Below are positions 48,134-59,385 of a stretch of 64,000 nt of DNA, in pieces; the first letter of the stretch is position 1, and every line of letters starts with the position of its first letter. Location of the stretch: assembly GCA_030407085.1 (NCBI GenBank), contig CM059585.1:115123501-115187500 (forward strand), in the 5' to 3' direction. The position numbers were made by a program, and so were the translations under genes. Source of the stretch: Trichopria drosophilae. Lineage: Eukaryota > Arthropoda > Insecta > Hymenoptera > Diapriidae. Under the pieces are notes generated by a model, which ran no database searches, was not told the origin of the DNA, and worked only from the letters and a program-made list of their open reading frames with translations.

Positions 48134-48717
48134 AAATTAACGAAATATTCGGAATATGATTTATGTATCACTTATAGAGATATTAGAAAATCTTGTGTGT
48201 AATATAGGCAGACAAACAAATTATTTGTTATTATTATACAAATTGCTAGCACATTTTAACTGTTTTTCTATTCTACTGTGGCGATCGGAATACGTGTTTA
48301 AGTGCATTAAACGTATTTTAATAATTTCGGGCTTGAAAAGAGGAGTAAATAAATTTTATTCCTTCGGAATTTTCTCGAAGGCAAATGGGCCTAAGCATAA
48401 ACATCATTGTTAAAAATGTCTTTAAGAATTTTTTTATACATATAACTGAAGCTTTTTATGGTTACCGTTTCTGAAATAAAATTTTGTGATTTTTAGTTAC
48501 AGTAATAGATATATGTAAAGTGAATAAAATAATTTGTTAACTTTGTTAATCAACGTGTTTGATGCAGTTATGTACGTAAATTCTTAGTATTTTAATTTGA
48601 TTTGTTGTTAATTCCATAAATATATGATATAAAACATATGAAATTTAGTGAACCAACACTGGCACATAAATTTCTAGCATGAAATAAAATATTATTCCTG
48701 TATTCTTATTCTATAGA

Positions 48718-49080
48718 TCTCCAGAGATCGGAGGGCTCGTCCGGAGAAACCCAGCAATTAAGTTCCGGCCGTAGCCGATAGGAGCGCGTCGCCGAACCGC
48801 ATACGAAGTAGCGCCCGCGTTCCTTGAAGTATGGGCATCGGCTCGACAACTTCGGGTTGGTGGCTATCTCGCCAATTTTACATTTTTTGTCGGGCGATTT
48901 TTCTCTCCTCCGTGAAAATTGATGGCCGTATCGCCATCTTTGATGACCTGTTTTTCCTTTGTCGACATCAAAGTCGTAAAAAGAAATCGTCCCAAACTTT
49001 TGCGATACCATTCGTACGGACGGATTGGAAGAACAAGCCGTCCCTGTAGCACTCCGCCATTGCGGAGGTTTTAAATTCAA
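48718..49080 (-). other. GC-richer patch with open frames, unrecognised
   Basis: A stretch distinctly richer in G/C than its surroundings, with a 124-codon minus frame (RCPYFKERGRYFVCGSATRS, RPELNCWVSPDEPSDLWRSI) and an alternative minus frame (SVRTNGIAKVWDDFFLRL). Neither matches a family I know, and the frames compete. It could be a fragment of a gene, of a retrotransposon or of a transferred sequence. No splice sites were clear. Confidence 0.3.
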
Positions 49081-49407
49081 TCATTTTGAAACTAATGAGA
49101 GCTAAAAGGAACAGCACGCCATATATATTGCCGTCAGCTGCTACACAGAAAAAAGAAATTTAAAAAATTTTAAAAAATATTGAAAATTAGGAAAATTATA
49201 CGTAATTAACAATCGTAAAAGACAACTTAATACATATAAACTCTATGAATTTCTAATTTAACTAACGACATAAATATATGCTTGCAATTATTAATATCTT
49301 AATTATTATCAGATTAATGTTATGAAAGTGATGTAAATTCGTGAGTAACATTTTAATTTTATTTATCTTGTATATTTACACTTTTCGTAATTAAATATTT
49401 ACATAGT

Positions 49408-49423
49408 GATTATTGTAAATATA
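49408..49423 (+). repeat. LINE target-site duplication, left copy
   Basis: GATTATTGTAAATATA, identical to 55031-55046 on the other side of the LINE. Confidence 0.9.
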
Positions 49424-50015
49424 GTAGTAGTAGTATAAGTTTATTCCCATATATGAATTACAAAAAATTCTTAAGGGTTGAGTGCACCGAACAATAATAT
49501 AACAATACATAGATAGAACACTGTACACTCGAATTCCAGTACGCTACTGTTACAATTTCATGAATAAATAAATAAATGACACGCGCTCTGAAGAATACGT
49601 AAAAGCACGTTGTACACAAGAATCCGGTGCGCTACTAATACGAATTACATAAGAGAAAAAACACTCGCGCTAAAAATACAAAAAAGAACGCTGCACACAC
49701 GAAGCCAGTACGCTAGTAATACTTTTACAACAAAAAAAATGAACATACGATCTTCAGAATACATAAAAGACGCTTTAACCACGAATCCGGTGCGCTACTA
49801 GTACGGTTGCATAAAAAAGCACGCTCTAAAAATACATAGCGATAACGCTACATACACGATTCCGGTACGCTACAAATTTTATTACGCTAAAAAAAGAAAA
49901 ACTCGCGCTAAAATTACTATGTACAACAAGTCTAAACGGAAACTGGAGCAATACAAAAATTACAGGAAAATAAAAGAGAAAACCGGCCCCAGAGCTACCA
50001 TGTTCGCATGCTGGC

Positions 50016-53000
50016 CTACGAATCCAGGTGGAATTGTCTCCTGGTAAAACAAGAGCTAACAAATCCAAAGAGGACCTTTAGAGCACGAGGATCGGCAGAG
50101 AGTAACAAGAAGGCCAACATATTCTCGTCGGTGCAGTTTGCTATAATGGCACTGCGTCGGAGTATAGATCTTGAGGGAGCGGAGAGGGGACATTCGGACA
50201 AGATATGAATTAATGTTTCCCTTTCGCCCGAGTTACAAATCGAACACGGACCGCTCGGGTTGTAGGCATAAAAAGTACTGCCGACACAGAACGAACGCGA
50301 GAAAATGGTAGCCGTTCTCAGCTGGATTTTTAAGCGTAAGTGAGAGAGCTGGCAGCGTTCTGGAGCAAGGGAGGCCAGCCCATCGGAAAACTGCCTGAAA
50401 AGAGGAATCTGGATCGAATCTGACTCAAAATAACGCTGGAGGTCACAATTGCGCTGAGCGGTAGCGAAGGCTTCACAAATAGACGCTACGTGGGACTCCC
50501 AGTTTGCAGCCGAAAGATCCTCCCAGAGTGCATTGTAGTTTGGCGAGTCTAGGATCAACTTCAACCTCGAGAACCAGTTCATTGCCGGATCGTCGTTTCC
50601 TCTAGAGCTAAGCTCATAAAGCCTGGTTAAGCCAAGACGAAGGAGACTATTTGGTGGTTGTTGCAGGTACTTGAGCACGAGGTTTAACGTTCTGCGCACT
50701 ATTTCGACCGCTATTGGGTAAAGCCCTAGTTCGAGGCGCAAGAGATATGGCGGCGTCGACTTGGGAAGCTTAAGCCACTTCTTAAAAAATTCGACCTGGA
50801 CGGATTCTCATGAGCGCAGATGGCCGAGGGACCAACAGGGAGCAGCATACAGTAAGGTGGACAGAATAGAGGCTCCATATAGTTTTAAAGCAGCACTGGT
50901 CGAATCACATTTAGCTGAAGCCATTATAGCCAAGACAGACGCCGTAGCTTGGCGAGTCTTGGCTATAGCGTTTTCAGTTGCCCTCAGCCCACTCGCCGAT
51001 GAAGAGACGATTGTTCCTAGATAAGGATACGTTGACGCAACCTCCACCTGCTGATTACTATAGTAAAAGTGTCTAGAGGAGGAATCGAGAGGACCAGCTC
51101 TTCTAAACACAATAATTTTTGTCTTAGTCGTATTTACTACAAGGCTGTTAAGATTACAATAGGACTCGAGCGTCCTCAATTTCATTCTTAAGTCAGCAGG
51201 AGAATAAGCGAAGATCGCCAGATCATCGGCGAAGAGAAGCATCATAAGGTCATATGTAATTGTGTAGTCAATGCCTCTCAAGCCTTGGTTACGAAAGTTT
51301 GCTACAATGTCGGAGATGTACAGTATAAAGAGCAAAGGACTCAAGATTTCTCCCTGCAGGACCCCTTCTGTCACCCTAACTCGCTCAGTAGAACCAGCGG
51401 CACAGACGATGGAAGATTTGGCAGACTCGTAGAAGGCCTTAAGCACCCTAACCATTTTGGCGCTTATCCCAATGCTGAAAAGCTTGTGCCAAAGTTTTGT
51501 GTGAGGGATAGAGTCGAACGCCCTGCGAAAGTCCACGAAAAGAATGTAGCACTTAGAGGCTTTTTTTCTAAGCTGGACCTGAACAGCTGCGTTTAATATA
51601 AAAACGTTGTCTTCCGCAGAGCGTCCTCTTCTAAAACCGGCTTGTTCGTCCGGTAGTATATCACGCTGAGGGAGCCAGTTCTCCAGTCTCGCAGCAAGCA
51701 CTTGCATGAACAATTTCGTGAATGCATTTATTATGGCAATCGCACGGTAATTTTCGGGGGCGGTTCGGTCACCTTTTTTGAAGAGCATGAAGACATCGGT
51801 CTCCAGCCACCCTTCGGGCGGTAGCTCGTTGGTTAAAATCAAGTTAAATAGGTCCAAAACATACGAGAACCACTCACCCGAGAGTAGTTTCCACGCTTCA
51901 GCCGAGATACCGTCCGGCCCTATTGCTTTACCCGCCTTCAATCTCCTCATGCTCTCCCTCAACTCTTGCGGCAGAATTGGGCCGTCGAGGTCTTTGTCGA
52001 GAGTCCCGTAGAGTGATAGCGGCATCGATGGTTTCGGTGGGTAGAGGAGCCCCAAGTGCTCCGACCAGGCATCCAGAGGGACAGACGAGTTTCCGAGAGG
52101 AGCCCGCCTATGCCTCCGAACCTCAGACCAGAAACCCTTGGCGTCCCTCACCCCAGCAAAGGCATCCGCCAAGCGAGAAACATGAAGACGTTTAGCCTCC
52201 ACCGTTGTGTGTCTAAAATTCTTCTTGGCCGCGATATAAGAGAGTTCATAAGATTTCTCGTAGTTGTTCGACCGAAGGAGGTGAAGGGCTCTGTTCATTT
52301 CTCCCTTGGCAGATTTGCAGGACGCATCGTACCACCGAGGTAAAAAACGTGGTGGGTTGGTTTTTCCCCCGGAAGAACTGGCAAGTTTTACTAAGCCCTC
52401 CTGGATAAGAAGACTAAGCAAACCCGTACAAAAAAGGTCGTAGGATGGACTTTGTGACATGTGGTCGTAAAATTGCAGATATGGGTTGACTTCGGTCAGT
52501 CTTTTAGCGAGTTTTTCCTCGCCCTCGGGTGACCACGACGCCTTGTACCTCGGTGCTTGGCAAGGCGAAGGATGAGGCGCAGGCTGGACATTTGGCAACG
52601 AGAGGGACAACGAAGCAATTGCCGGAAAATGGTCAGAGCCTCCACCATCGGATCCTATTACGAAGTCATTCACCAAGTACAAATGATAGGCGGAGACCCA
52701 GACCAAGTCAACAATGCTTCGTCCCTTGGAATCTAAAAAAGTAAATTGCGCTGGTGAATCGCTAAGCGAACGACCGTTTAACAGTACAAAGTTATTACTA
52801 AACATAAATTCATAAAGACATTTACCACGGACATTACAACGGTTATCGCAGGTTTGCCTGGCAACTCCGACCTGAGTTTCCTCGAATAAGTTCGAAAATT
52901 CGCATTCATAATCGAGGTCACCGGTCCATGAGTTGAAGTCACCTCCTAAAATAATCATACTGTCCGGAAATTTAACTGAAAAGGAATCGAGAATGGGTTG

Positions 53001-53432
53001 GAGTGAAGAAAGCAGCGATACTAAATCACAATTCGGCGAAAAATAAAATGAGCCTTGAATTAACGGAAGTGGGTGAGATCTGATTAATATAAAAAGCCAG
53101 TGCGAGGAGGTTTCAATCAGCACCGGTGACCCCGACAACGGAACAAATGTCGACAATCCGTCGCTAAATCTTCCTCTGGAACCTTCGCGCGTAGCTGGGA
53201 CTGAAAATTTCGCTACACTTTGGTCCCCAGGAAGTGTAGATGGCTCGGAACACCATGTCTCTGAAAAGTTCATGGTCCCATGCGGTTGGCACTTGCTAGT
53301 CATTGCAAAGTTGAGTGGACCATGGATGTTCCAAAAAGCGACAGAAAACGAAGAATTTTGCAGAGGAGGTGGCGCCACTTGAAGTAGAGAACGAGGAGTT
53401 GGAAGCGTCGGCGTAAAAGGAGAAGAACCCAA
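50016..53432 (-). pseudogene. LINE ORF2 (endonuclease, RT, zinc knuckle), one premature stop
   Basis: One frame of 1,138 codons interrupted only by a TGA at 50808. EEP endonuclease (residues ~30-290): VAFWNIHGPLNFA, IILGGDFNSWTG, SIVDLVWVSAYH and GSDHFPAIASL. RT (~490-800): MLFKKGDRTAPENYRAIAII, CYILFVDFRRAFDSIPHTKL, GVLQGEILSPLLFILYISDI and the catalytic LFADDLAIF near 51225. After the stop the same frame continues ESVQVEFFKKWLKLPKSTPP and ends with a CSIC...H...C knuckle (CSICNSGERETLIHILSECP). TGA replaces a probable CGA. No ATG lies before the first endonuclease motif, so translation may start at a non-ATG codon or by reinitiation after ORF1, whose stop is ~60 nt upstream. Confidence 0.88.
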
Positions 53433-53494
53433 CCGGTGAGCTCTAGTGTGGTGGAATACTCGGCAGCCCCTAAAGCTGGTGTACGGGGCTGCAG

Positions 53495-54539
53495 TTAAGC
53501 GTTTTTTTGACGCGTTTGGTTGGCAAATAGTCGGGATGTGCTTGGCTCTGTCGAAATTGGCTGAGAAGATTGGAGATCGGCCGCTATACCAGGAGACGAT
53601 GTTAGCACTTCCGGTGTAAAAGCTCCCGCCTCATCCGACCAGCCGTACCATACTCCATCTACACATACCTTCTGGTACCGACGCTCAACCCTTTTAGAGT
53701 CAGCTCTTGCCTTCTTGATTAATTGCCTTGCATGAAAGTTGATGCGGCGCTCCCTGGCCGTAAGATCAGCGTCGATGTATATATCCTTGCCCATGAGGAG
53801 ACGCTTCTTCTGGGCCATGATGTGAAGCTTGGCACGATGGGAGAGCAGTTCCACTAGAATGATGGGTGGTTTTTTCCGGACAAGAAATGACGTGTCGACC
53901 ACATTGGTTACATCGAAGACCTCTGCAAAAAATTTTTCGACACAAGCAGTCGGATCTCCAGAGATTTTTAGCCCACGAATTTTGATGTTCTTTTTTTTGG
54001 ATCTTACTCTGAAGTTCCAATTCGTTGGTCAAATGGGCAATCTGGGCATCTTTTTCTTTTAGCTTGGCTTTGAGTGTGGTAACCTCACTGAGAACCTCTT
54101 TCCTGAGGTTCGATATTGCATCTAGGTTCGTCTTGGTCGCAGCATCTATTTTTTCGTCTAGCTTTGCGGACAGGGTTCTTATAATTGCCTCTTGCATCTC
54201 TTTTAGTTGGCCTTCCATTTTCGATTTGGGCAGTATACTGTTAGAGGACTGTACGTTTGGGTCTGCTGCCGGAGTACAGCGCCGCTTAGGTGCAGAATTT
54301 TTTGTATCGACTGGCGGAGAAGTTTCAGGCGAGCAGGCGCGCTTCATACGCGGGAAAAACTCCAAAATCGGTTTCGTTTGCGGGTCTCTATATGCGAGCC
54401 ATTTTGACGCAGTCGAGGGCCGCCCTACTTTTGATGTAAGCGAGTGAGTTGTAATTAGCGGCTCCACCCCCTGCTCAATCGCACTTACAGGTGTAGACGG
54501 TGGAGAGAGGGAAGGCGTGTCCGAATCCTCCTGTTGCAT
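53495..54539 (-). pseudogene. LINE ORF1 (coiled-coil RNA-binding protein), one frameshift
   Basis: ATG at 54539 opens a frame (MQQEDSDTPSLSPPSTPV) with a Ser/Pro-rich N-terminus, a basic segment (KRRCTPAADPN) and a coiled coil (LSAKLDEKIDAATKTNLDAI to LKEKDAQIAHLTNELELQSK). At an A8 run (T8 at 53991-53998 on the plus strand) the frame shifts. The continuation reads NIKIRGLKISGD, then VVDTSFLVRKKPPIILVELL and IDADLTARERRINFHARQLI, ending VERRYQKVCVDGVWYGW plus a tail to 53495. Coiled coil followed by this basic C-terminal domain is the usual LINE ORF1p plan. The homopolymer indel could be decay or a sequencing error. Confidence 0.8.
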
Positions 54540-55030
54540 AAGCACCTAGCCCGAGACGTGCTGCCTCGTACGGGATTTTGATTGTACTAGCTACGGAAGT
54601 AGCGACAGAGGTGCGCAAAAGAAGTGCGCACAACTTGACAGGACACGTGTTAATAATATGTATACACTCGGTTGAGTTTTGAAAACGAGAAACTCACCCT
54701 GATACAGTCCTGGCGAAAAAAAAACACTGTCCCCAGAAACGGCAGTGTATAGTGTAGTGGACGTCCTAGCACAGTTTTTTTAAAAAGTTGACAGCGACCT
54801 TGTGGTGAGTAGGGTGAGGTTATGATGACGTCAGACTCGCTTCGAATGGAAAAAACGTAAACAGTTCAACAACAACTCCAAAATTAAGCAGCAGTCTTGC
54901 GAGGCGGCTTCCAGGCTTTACAAACGACTTAACACGGGACAATGCAATGGACAATACTGCACAATATTATACAAAAACTTGGAGCGTAATTTGACAGCGT
55001 GTGTCATCGAACGTTACCGGAAGTGCACTC

Positions 55031-55046
55031 GATTATTGTAAATATA
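55031..55046 (+). repeat. LINE target-site duplication, right copy
   Basis: GATTATTGTAAATATA, the partner of 49408-49423. Confidence 0.9.
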
Positions 55047-55156
55047 CCATCTACTGAACTTATTTCAATTATCTAAAACGTGCAGGTTAGGTAAATAAGT
55101 GGACTCGAGAGACACATGGATATAGAGAAATGTAATTTTATTTTGCTTCGTCCTTT

Positions 55157-55224
55157 CTATCGCCTTGGGCGTACAGATTTGCCTAAATTATTTGTGGCTT
55201 CAATTTGCGCTTGAATCGCTCCAC
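55157..55224 (-). other. Candidate terminal coding exon of a host gene
   Basis: On the minus strand CTTTTTCTTCTTACAG is a strong acceptor ending at 55225. The following frame GAIQAQIEATNNLGKSVRPR (two bases carried from the previous exon) runs to a TAG at 55157, with AATAAA about 20 bp further. An alternative frame (VERFKRKLKPQII) ends earlier. Upstream exons would lie at higher coordinates; the RAG-like element would then be in the intron. I found no partner exon at 63.6-64.0 kb, so this is tentative. Confidence 0.35.
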
Positions 55225-55315
55225 CTGTAAGAAGAAAAAGCGGTTATAATTGATACGGAGGGAACCTGCCTACCCGTACTTGACAGGGACACTCGGCGCG
55301 CTGGCCGGGGTGCCG

Positions 55316-56400
55316 CACAGAGGGTCAAACCGCAATTATTGATTCAAGTCAACTTTCCGGAGGATCTGCTCGACGGATCCTGATGTTTTTTTTTTAAATT
55401 AAAGCTTATTAAATTCCTGACAAAGTTGTCTGGGTCGATTTTTGAAATTCATTTTTATTTGTTTATGATAATTCCTATAAAACAAAAATTGAACAAATTG
55501 GGTTCTTTGTGCGCATTGTATCATATTCTAAAATAAGAAAAATGTATCGAATTTTTTTGAAACTCGTTACTGGGGGCTTTTTAGGGTCGCTAATCACGAA
55601 TCTGAAGTCATATTTCAAAAATTCAAAATGGCGGATACAATATGGCGGATGATATTTTGGAAATTCATCGGATTGTTTTGAAACTTGTTACTCGGGGGTT
55701 TTTGGGGTCGCTGATCACGAATCTGAAGTCATATTTCAAAAATTCAAAATGGCGGATACAATATGGCGGATGATATTTTGGAAATTCATCGGATTGTTTT
55801 GAAACTTGTTACTCGGGGGTTTTTGGGGTCGCTGATCACGAATCTGAAGTCATATTTCAAAAATTCAAAATGGCGGATCCAATATGGCGGATGATATTTT
55901 GGAAATTCATTGGATTGTTTTGAAACTTGTTACTCGGGGTTTTTGGGTCGCTGATCACGAATCTGAAGTCATATTTCAAAAATTCAGAATGGCGGATCCA
56001 ATATGGCGGATGATATTTTGGGAATTCATCGGATTGTTTTGAAACTTGTTACTCGGGGGTTTTTGGGGTCGGTGATCACGAAACTGAAGTCAGATTTCAA
56101 AAATTCAAACTGGCAAATCCAACATGTCAGATGATAATTTGGAAATTCATCGGATTGTTTTGAAACTTGTCACTCGGAGGTTTTTGGGGTCGGTGATCAC
56201 GAATCTGAAGTCAGATTTCAAAAATTGAAAATGGTGGATCAAATATAAAGCGCAATATTTTCGAAATTGATTGAAGTGTTTTAAAGCTTGTTACTCGGAA
56301 GTTTTTGGGGTCTCTGTTCACAAATCTGAAGTTAGATTTAAATAATTAAAAATGGTGGACACAATATGAGGACGATATTTGTACAATCGAGGTGATTCGC
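55316..56400. repeat. Left terminal inverted repeat with seven minisatellite units
   Basis: After ~240 bp of unique terminal sequence, units with GAAACTTGTTACTCGGGGG start near 55558, 55680, 55801, 55922, 56041, 56162 and 56283, a period of 119-122 bp. Each has AAAATGGCGGATNCAATATG and a second GGCGGATGATATT word. The inner units are more diverged than the outer ones. Inverted partner: 61960-63035. Confidence 0.8.
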
Positions 56401-57197
56401 TTAGAAGTTGTTACGTGCAAATCGACGATCATGAATCTGAAATCGGATTTCAAAAACTCAATTTTTTTGGTTTCGCTGATAATGAATCTGACGTATTTGA
56501 AAAAGCAATAATGTTCATGGATAGTTTTCGAAAATGTAATTGGGAACATGCTTTACTCAATCAATTTCTTTACTACTTAAGGGGAGGGGCAACCCAAAAA
56601 TCAGCTCTCTAGGAATTCAGTGGTGCCAGAAAAAATTGTTTTGTTCTATAAAAAAGTTTTCTTTTTCGAAACAGATGGAATTTTTTAAAATCAGTAAGTA
56701 ATTGTTTAGAAAATACGTTTTTATTTTCACTTTAATTTTTTTGAATTTTTAAATTATTTTGGGAAAATGTAATATTATTTTTAAAAAACAAATATCCTTC
56801 GGAGCAAAAATTTATCGGTAAAACAATTTCTTACACGTTTATTCTAGTACTACTTAATTCTTCGTCAAAAATGAGTAAAGAAATAATTTTTTCGATTTCG
56901 CTTAAGGTGTATTTCATAGAGTTGATTTTTGTGTTGCCCCTCTTCTTAAGTAGTCAGAAAATATATTTCTGCACTTATTATTTCCTTTAATCAAATTTTA
57001 ACGACATGCAATTGCAACTCTCTCTTTGCGCTACCCAGAACTAACGACGAGGACGTGGAGAGCTTCTAGTTCCATTTTTTTTTATATTTTTTTTTATTTT
57101 TTTACTTTTTTTTCTTTAAATTTTTTATGTTTTTTTTTTGGTAATTTTCGATTTTTTTGCTTTATGTTTTTTGCCTTTCATAAATCTCATGTTTCTT

Positions 57198-59185
57198 TTA
57201 TAACGTTAATTGCAGAATTCTTTGCTCCTCATCAGTTAAAAGTTCAATAGCTTCATTAAGTAGTGGCAATTCCTGATTAGTGGATGGTTTCCGAAAACTG
57301 TTGATGTAAGGATCTGACGAGATAAGTAACCAATTAAGGAGATCCTGATTAGTATCAGTTCGAGATGTCTTTCGAGTATGCTCTGTTCGGGCCCTTTTAA
57401 TATCTTTATTACGGGATTCTTGCGCTTCTTCTGACATGGACCCAATTGGAAGTATAAAATTGTTTATTATGTCTGCACCATGAATGAAAACTAAATGCAT
57501 AGCTACAGGCATATAGTACCATCGATATATTTCCACATATAAGTCAGCTGTATCTATTGCATATTTTCGAAATTTGTTTATGTCAATAAATTTTCCTGAT
57601 GCCATGGTTTGTAGAATAACATACATTCTTTTCAATAAATTTTCATCAAAACCTGTGATTTCCGAAACTATCGTATAATTACGAAAGAATGTGCGCGCGG
57701 TATTGCCGTCATTGGAAGAACCACTTCCTTGTTTTGGAACATCAACTATGATACCTAACTTATCACGCAACTGAGTCTGAATTCGCTCTTTAGTTCTCTT
57801 TGCGGTTTCTTTATTTTCTTCAGATTTTATAGCCCATTTTTTGAATTCCATTCGATATGCAATGTGGAGAACACACTCCATGAACCTAATCCATTTATGC
57901 AAAGTGGCGAGGCCAAATGCATAAACGGATTCATCGAATGTCTTCTTCATTATTTCCAATAAATCGTTCATGTCTTTGGGACTGGTCTTACAAATCGGAC
58001 ATACAGATGACGAAGAAGTGTCAGTTGCGTATTGTAAAATTTTTCCATCCACCATTGTTCCGTGAAGTTCATGATGAACCTCTACTGTGGCACTATCATT
58101 TCTATTAATTTTAGTACAAGTAAGTGCTGAAATTTGTTGCTTAATTGAGTCGAGTTCACGACATACAACATTTTTCGTTTCTTGCACATACTCGAATTTA
58201 ATAGGCCTACAGTAGTTTGTGGATGAGGCACGGGGATTTTTCCAAATTATAATCTCACTTGAATCATTTGAAATTACTCGAAGGCGTAACGGAACCATTG
58301 ACACTAAAAACAAATATTTATCGGCGTTTTGTTCATTCATAAATTTTTGTTTAAACGCATTAAAACCACTGGTTCCATCTGCACCCCACTTAGATTCCAA
58401 AACAATTCGCTTAATTTCAGATGAAGTTTGGACATCCACTCCTTCGACTTTCATCAGTCTTAATATGGTATGATCAAGGAGATTTTGTAAATCAATTTGT
58501 GCAGATGTTTCAGATATTACTATCGATGTTTGTGGAGGATAGCAGTTTTTCTTTGCATCCGATATTTTTGCGTAATGTGGGAAAAATATCTGCTTTCTTT
58601 TCTTTTGCTTTTTGTCTTATAGTGTTATATTGCGCTTTTGTCAATCCGCATTGAACTAGAAGCCCTAAAGCTTCATCGACGCTTAATTTTTCTGGGAACT
58701 CAATTTCTTTTTCATTACCGTGTATGAGGTTTTTAATCGCAGGAATAAGATCTCTTTTTCCCGAAGATCTGAGCATAGTAAAAAACGCACCTTCAAGTTC
58801 TTCATTGCTCATTGAATTAGACACTTCCTGTGAGCGTCTCCTTTTAGTCGATTGGAACAGGCGGCAAAATCTTTTCGTTTTTTTCATTTTCTCGTTCCGA
58901 TGATCGAACAACTGGAATTTCGAAGAACTCGTTTAACCAAGATTGGTGTGATTTCCACGAAAAAAATTTATCAACCGCATAAAAGGAATTCTTCCATCTA
59001 GTTTTGAACGCAGGCATAAAATATTTATTTAATTTTTCTTCAGCACTGTTTTGTACATATTTTGAAATGTCATAAGTTGTTATGACATACTGAAGGAGTA
59101 TATCGACACCGGCATTCATGTCCTTAACGGATGAATCTAATAATAGATGACATAGAACCTTATGCTGAATTTTTATCGGTTCCAT
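57198..59185 (-). pseudogene. RAG1/Transib-like DDE transposase, two frameshifts
   Basis: ATG at 59185 (MEPIKIQHKVLCHLLLDSS). The frame shifts near 58870, where the inverted partial copy stays open, and again near 58550. The core frame (58454 to the stop at 57198, 418 codons) contains, numbered from its Met: ESKWGADGTSGF with D26; SEIIIWKNPRASSTNYCRPI; HGTMVDGKILQYA with D136; VCPIC with C152 and C155; MHLVFIHG with H320 and H325; SMSEEAQESRNKDIKRAR with E346; then HTRKTSRTDTNQDLLNWLLI. In mouse RAG1 the triad is D600, D708, E962, with CxxC 727/730 and His 937/942; the spacings here (110 between Asp; C-C 3; H-H 5; last His to Glu 21) agree closely. The joined length would be about 660 residues. 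All catalytic residues are kept, but the frameshifts make this copy a pseudogene. It could belong to another RAG1-related branch rather than Transib itself. Confidence 0.78.
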
Positions 59186-59385
59186 TACTTACTCTGCAAT
59201 TCTATATCAATAACAATTTCTCAATATCATCAAAATGTAGCATAGCTCCTAATAAAATTTTATGTAACTATCTCGCGATAGTATGCTCCGTGATGTATGA
59301 AATCGAACGCCACTTCTCTATCGAGCGCGTAATGCAAGGCTGACAGTAATATTAACCGCGACTAGCGGCGAGCATGGAGTATCGA

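Larger units (their letters stand above)
49424..55030 (-). mobile_element. Full-length LINE with 16-bp target-site duplication
   Basis: Identical 16-bp duplications bound a 5,607-bp element read on the minus strand: 5' UTR 54540-55030, ORF1, ORF2, and a 3' UTR ending in a (TAC)n-type tail (GTAGTAGTAG on the plus strand at 49424). The duplications still match perfectly, and the frames carry only one frameshift and one stop, so the insertion is recent. The 3' UTR holds about five ~82-bp degenerate repeats containing AATCCGGTGCGCTACTA (near 49532, 49619, 49701, 49783, 49858). Clade not assigned; the RT motif LQGEILSP differs from the GVPQGSVLGP of the LINE at 21-24 kb. Confidence 0.9.

Noticed and set aside
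53829..54447. Plus-strand frames opposite LINE ORF1, and similar ones opposite ORF2
   Set aside because: Antisense shadows of the LINE coding frames.
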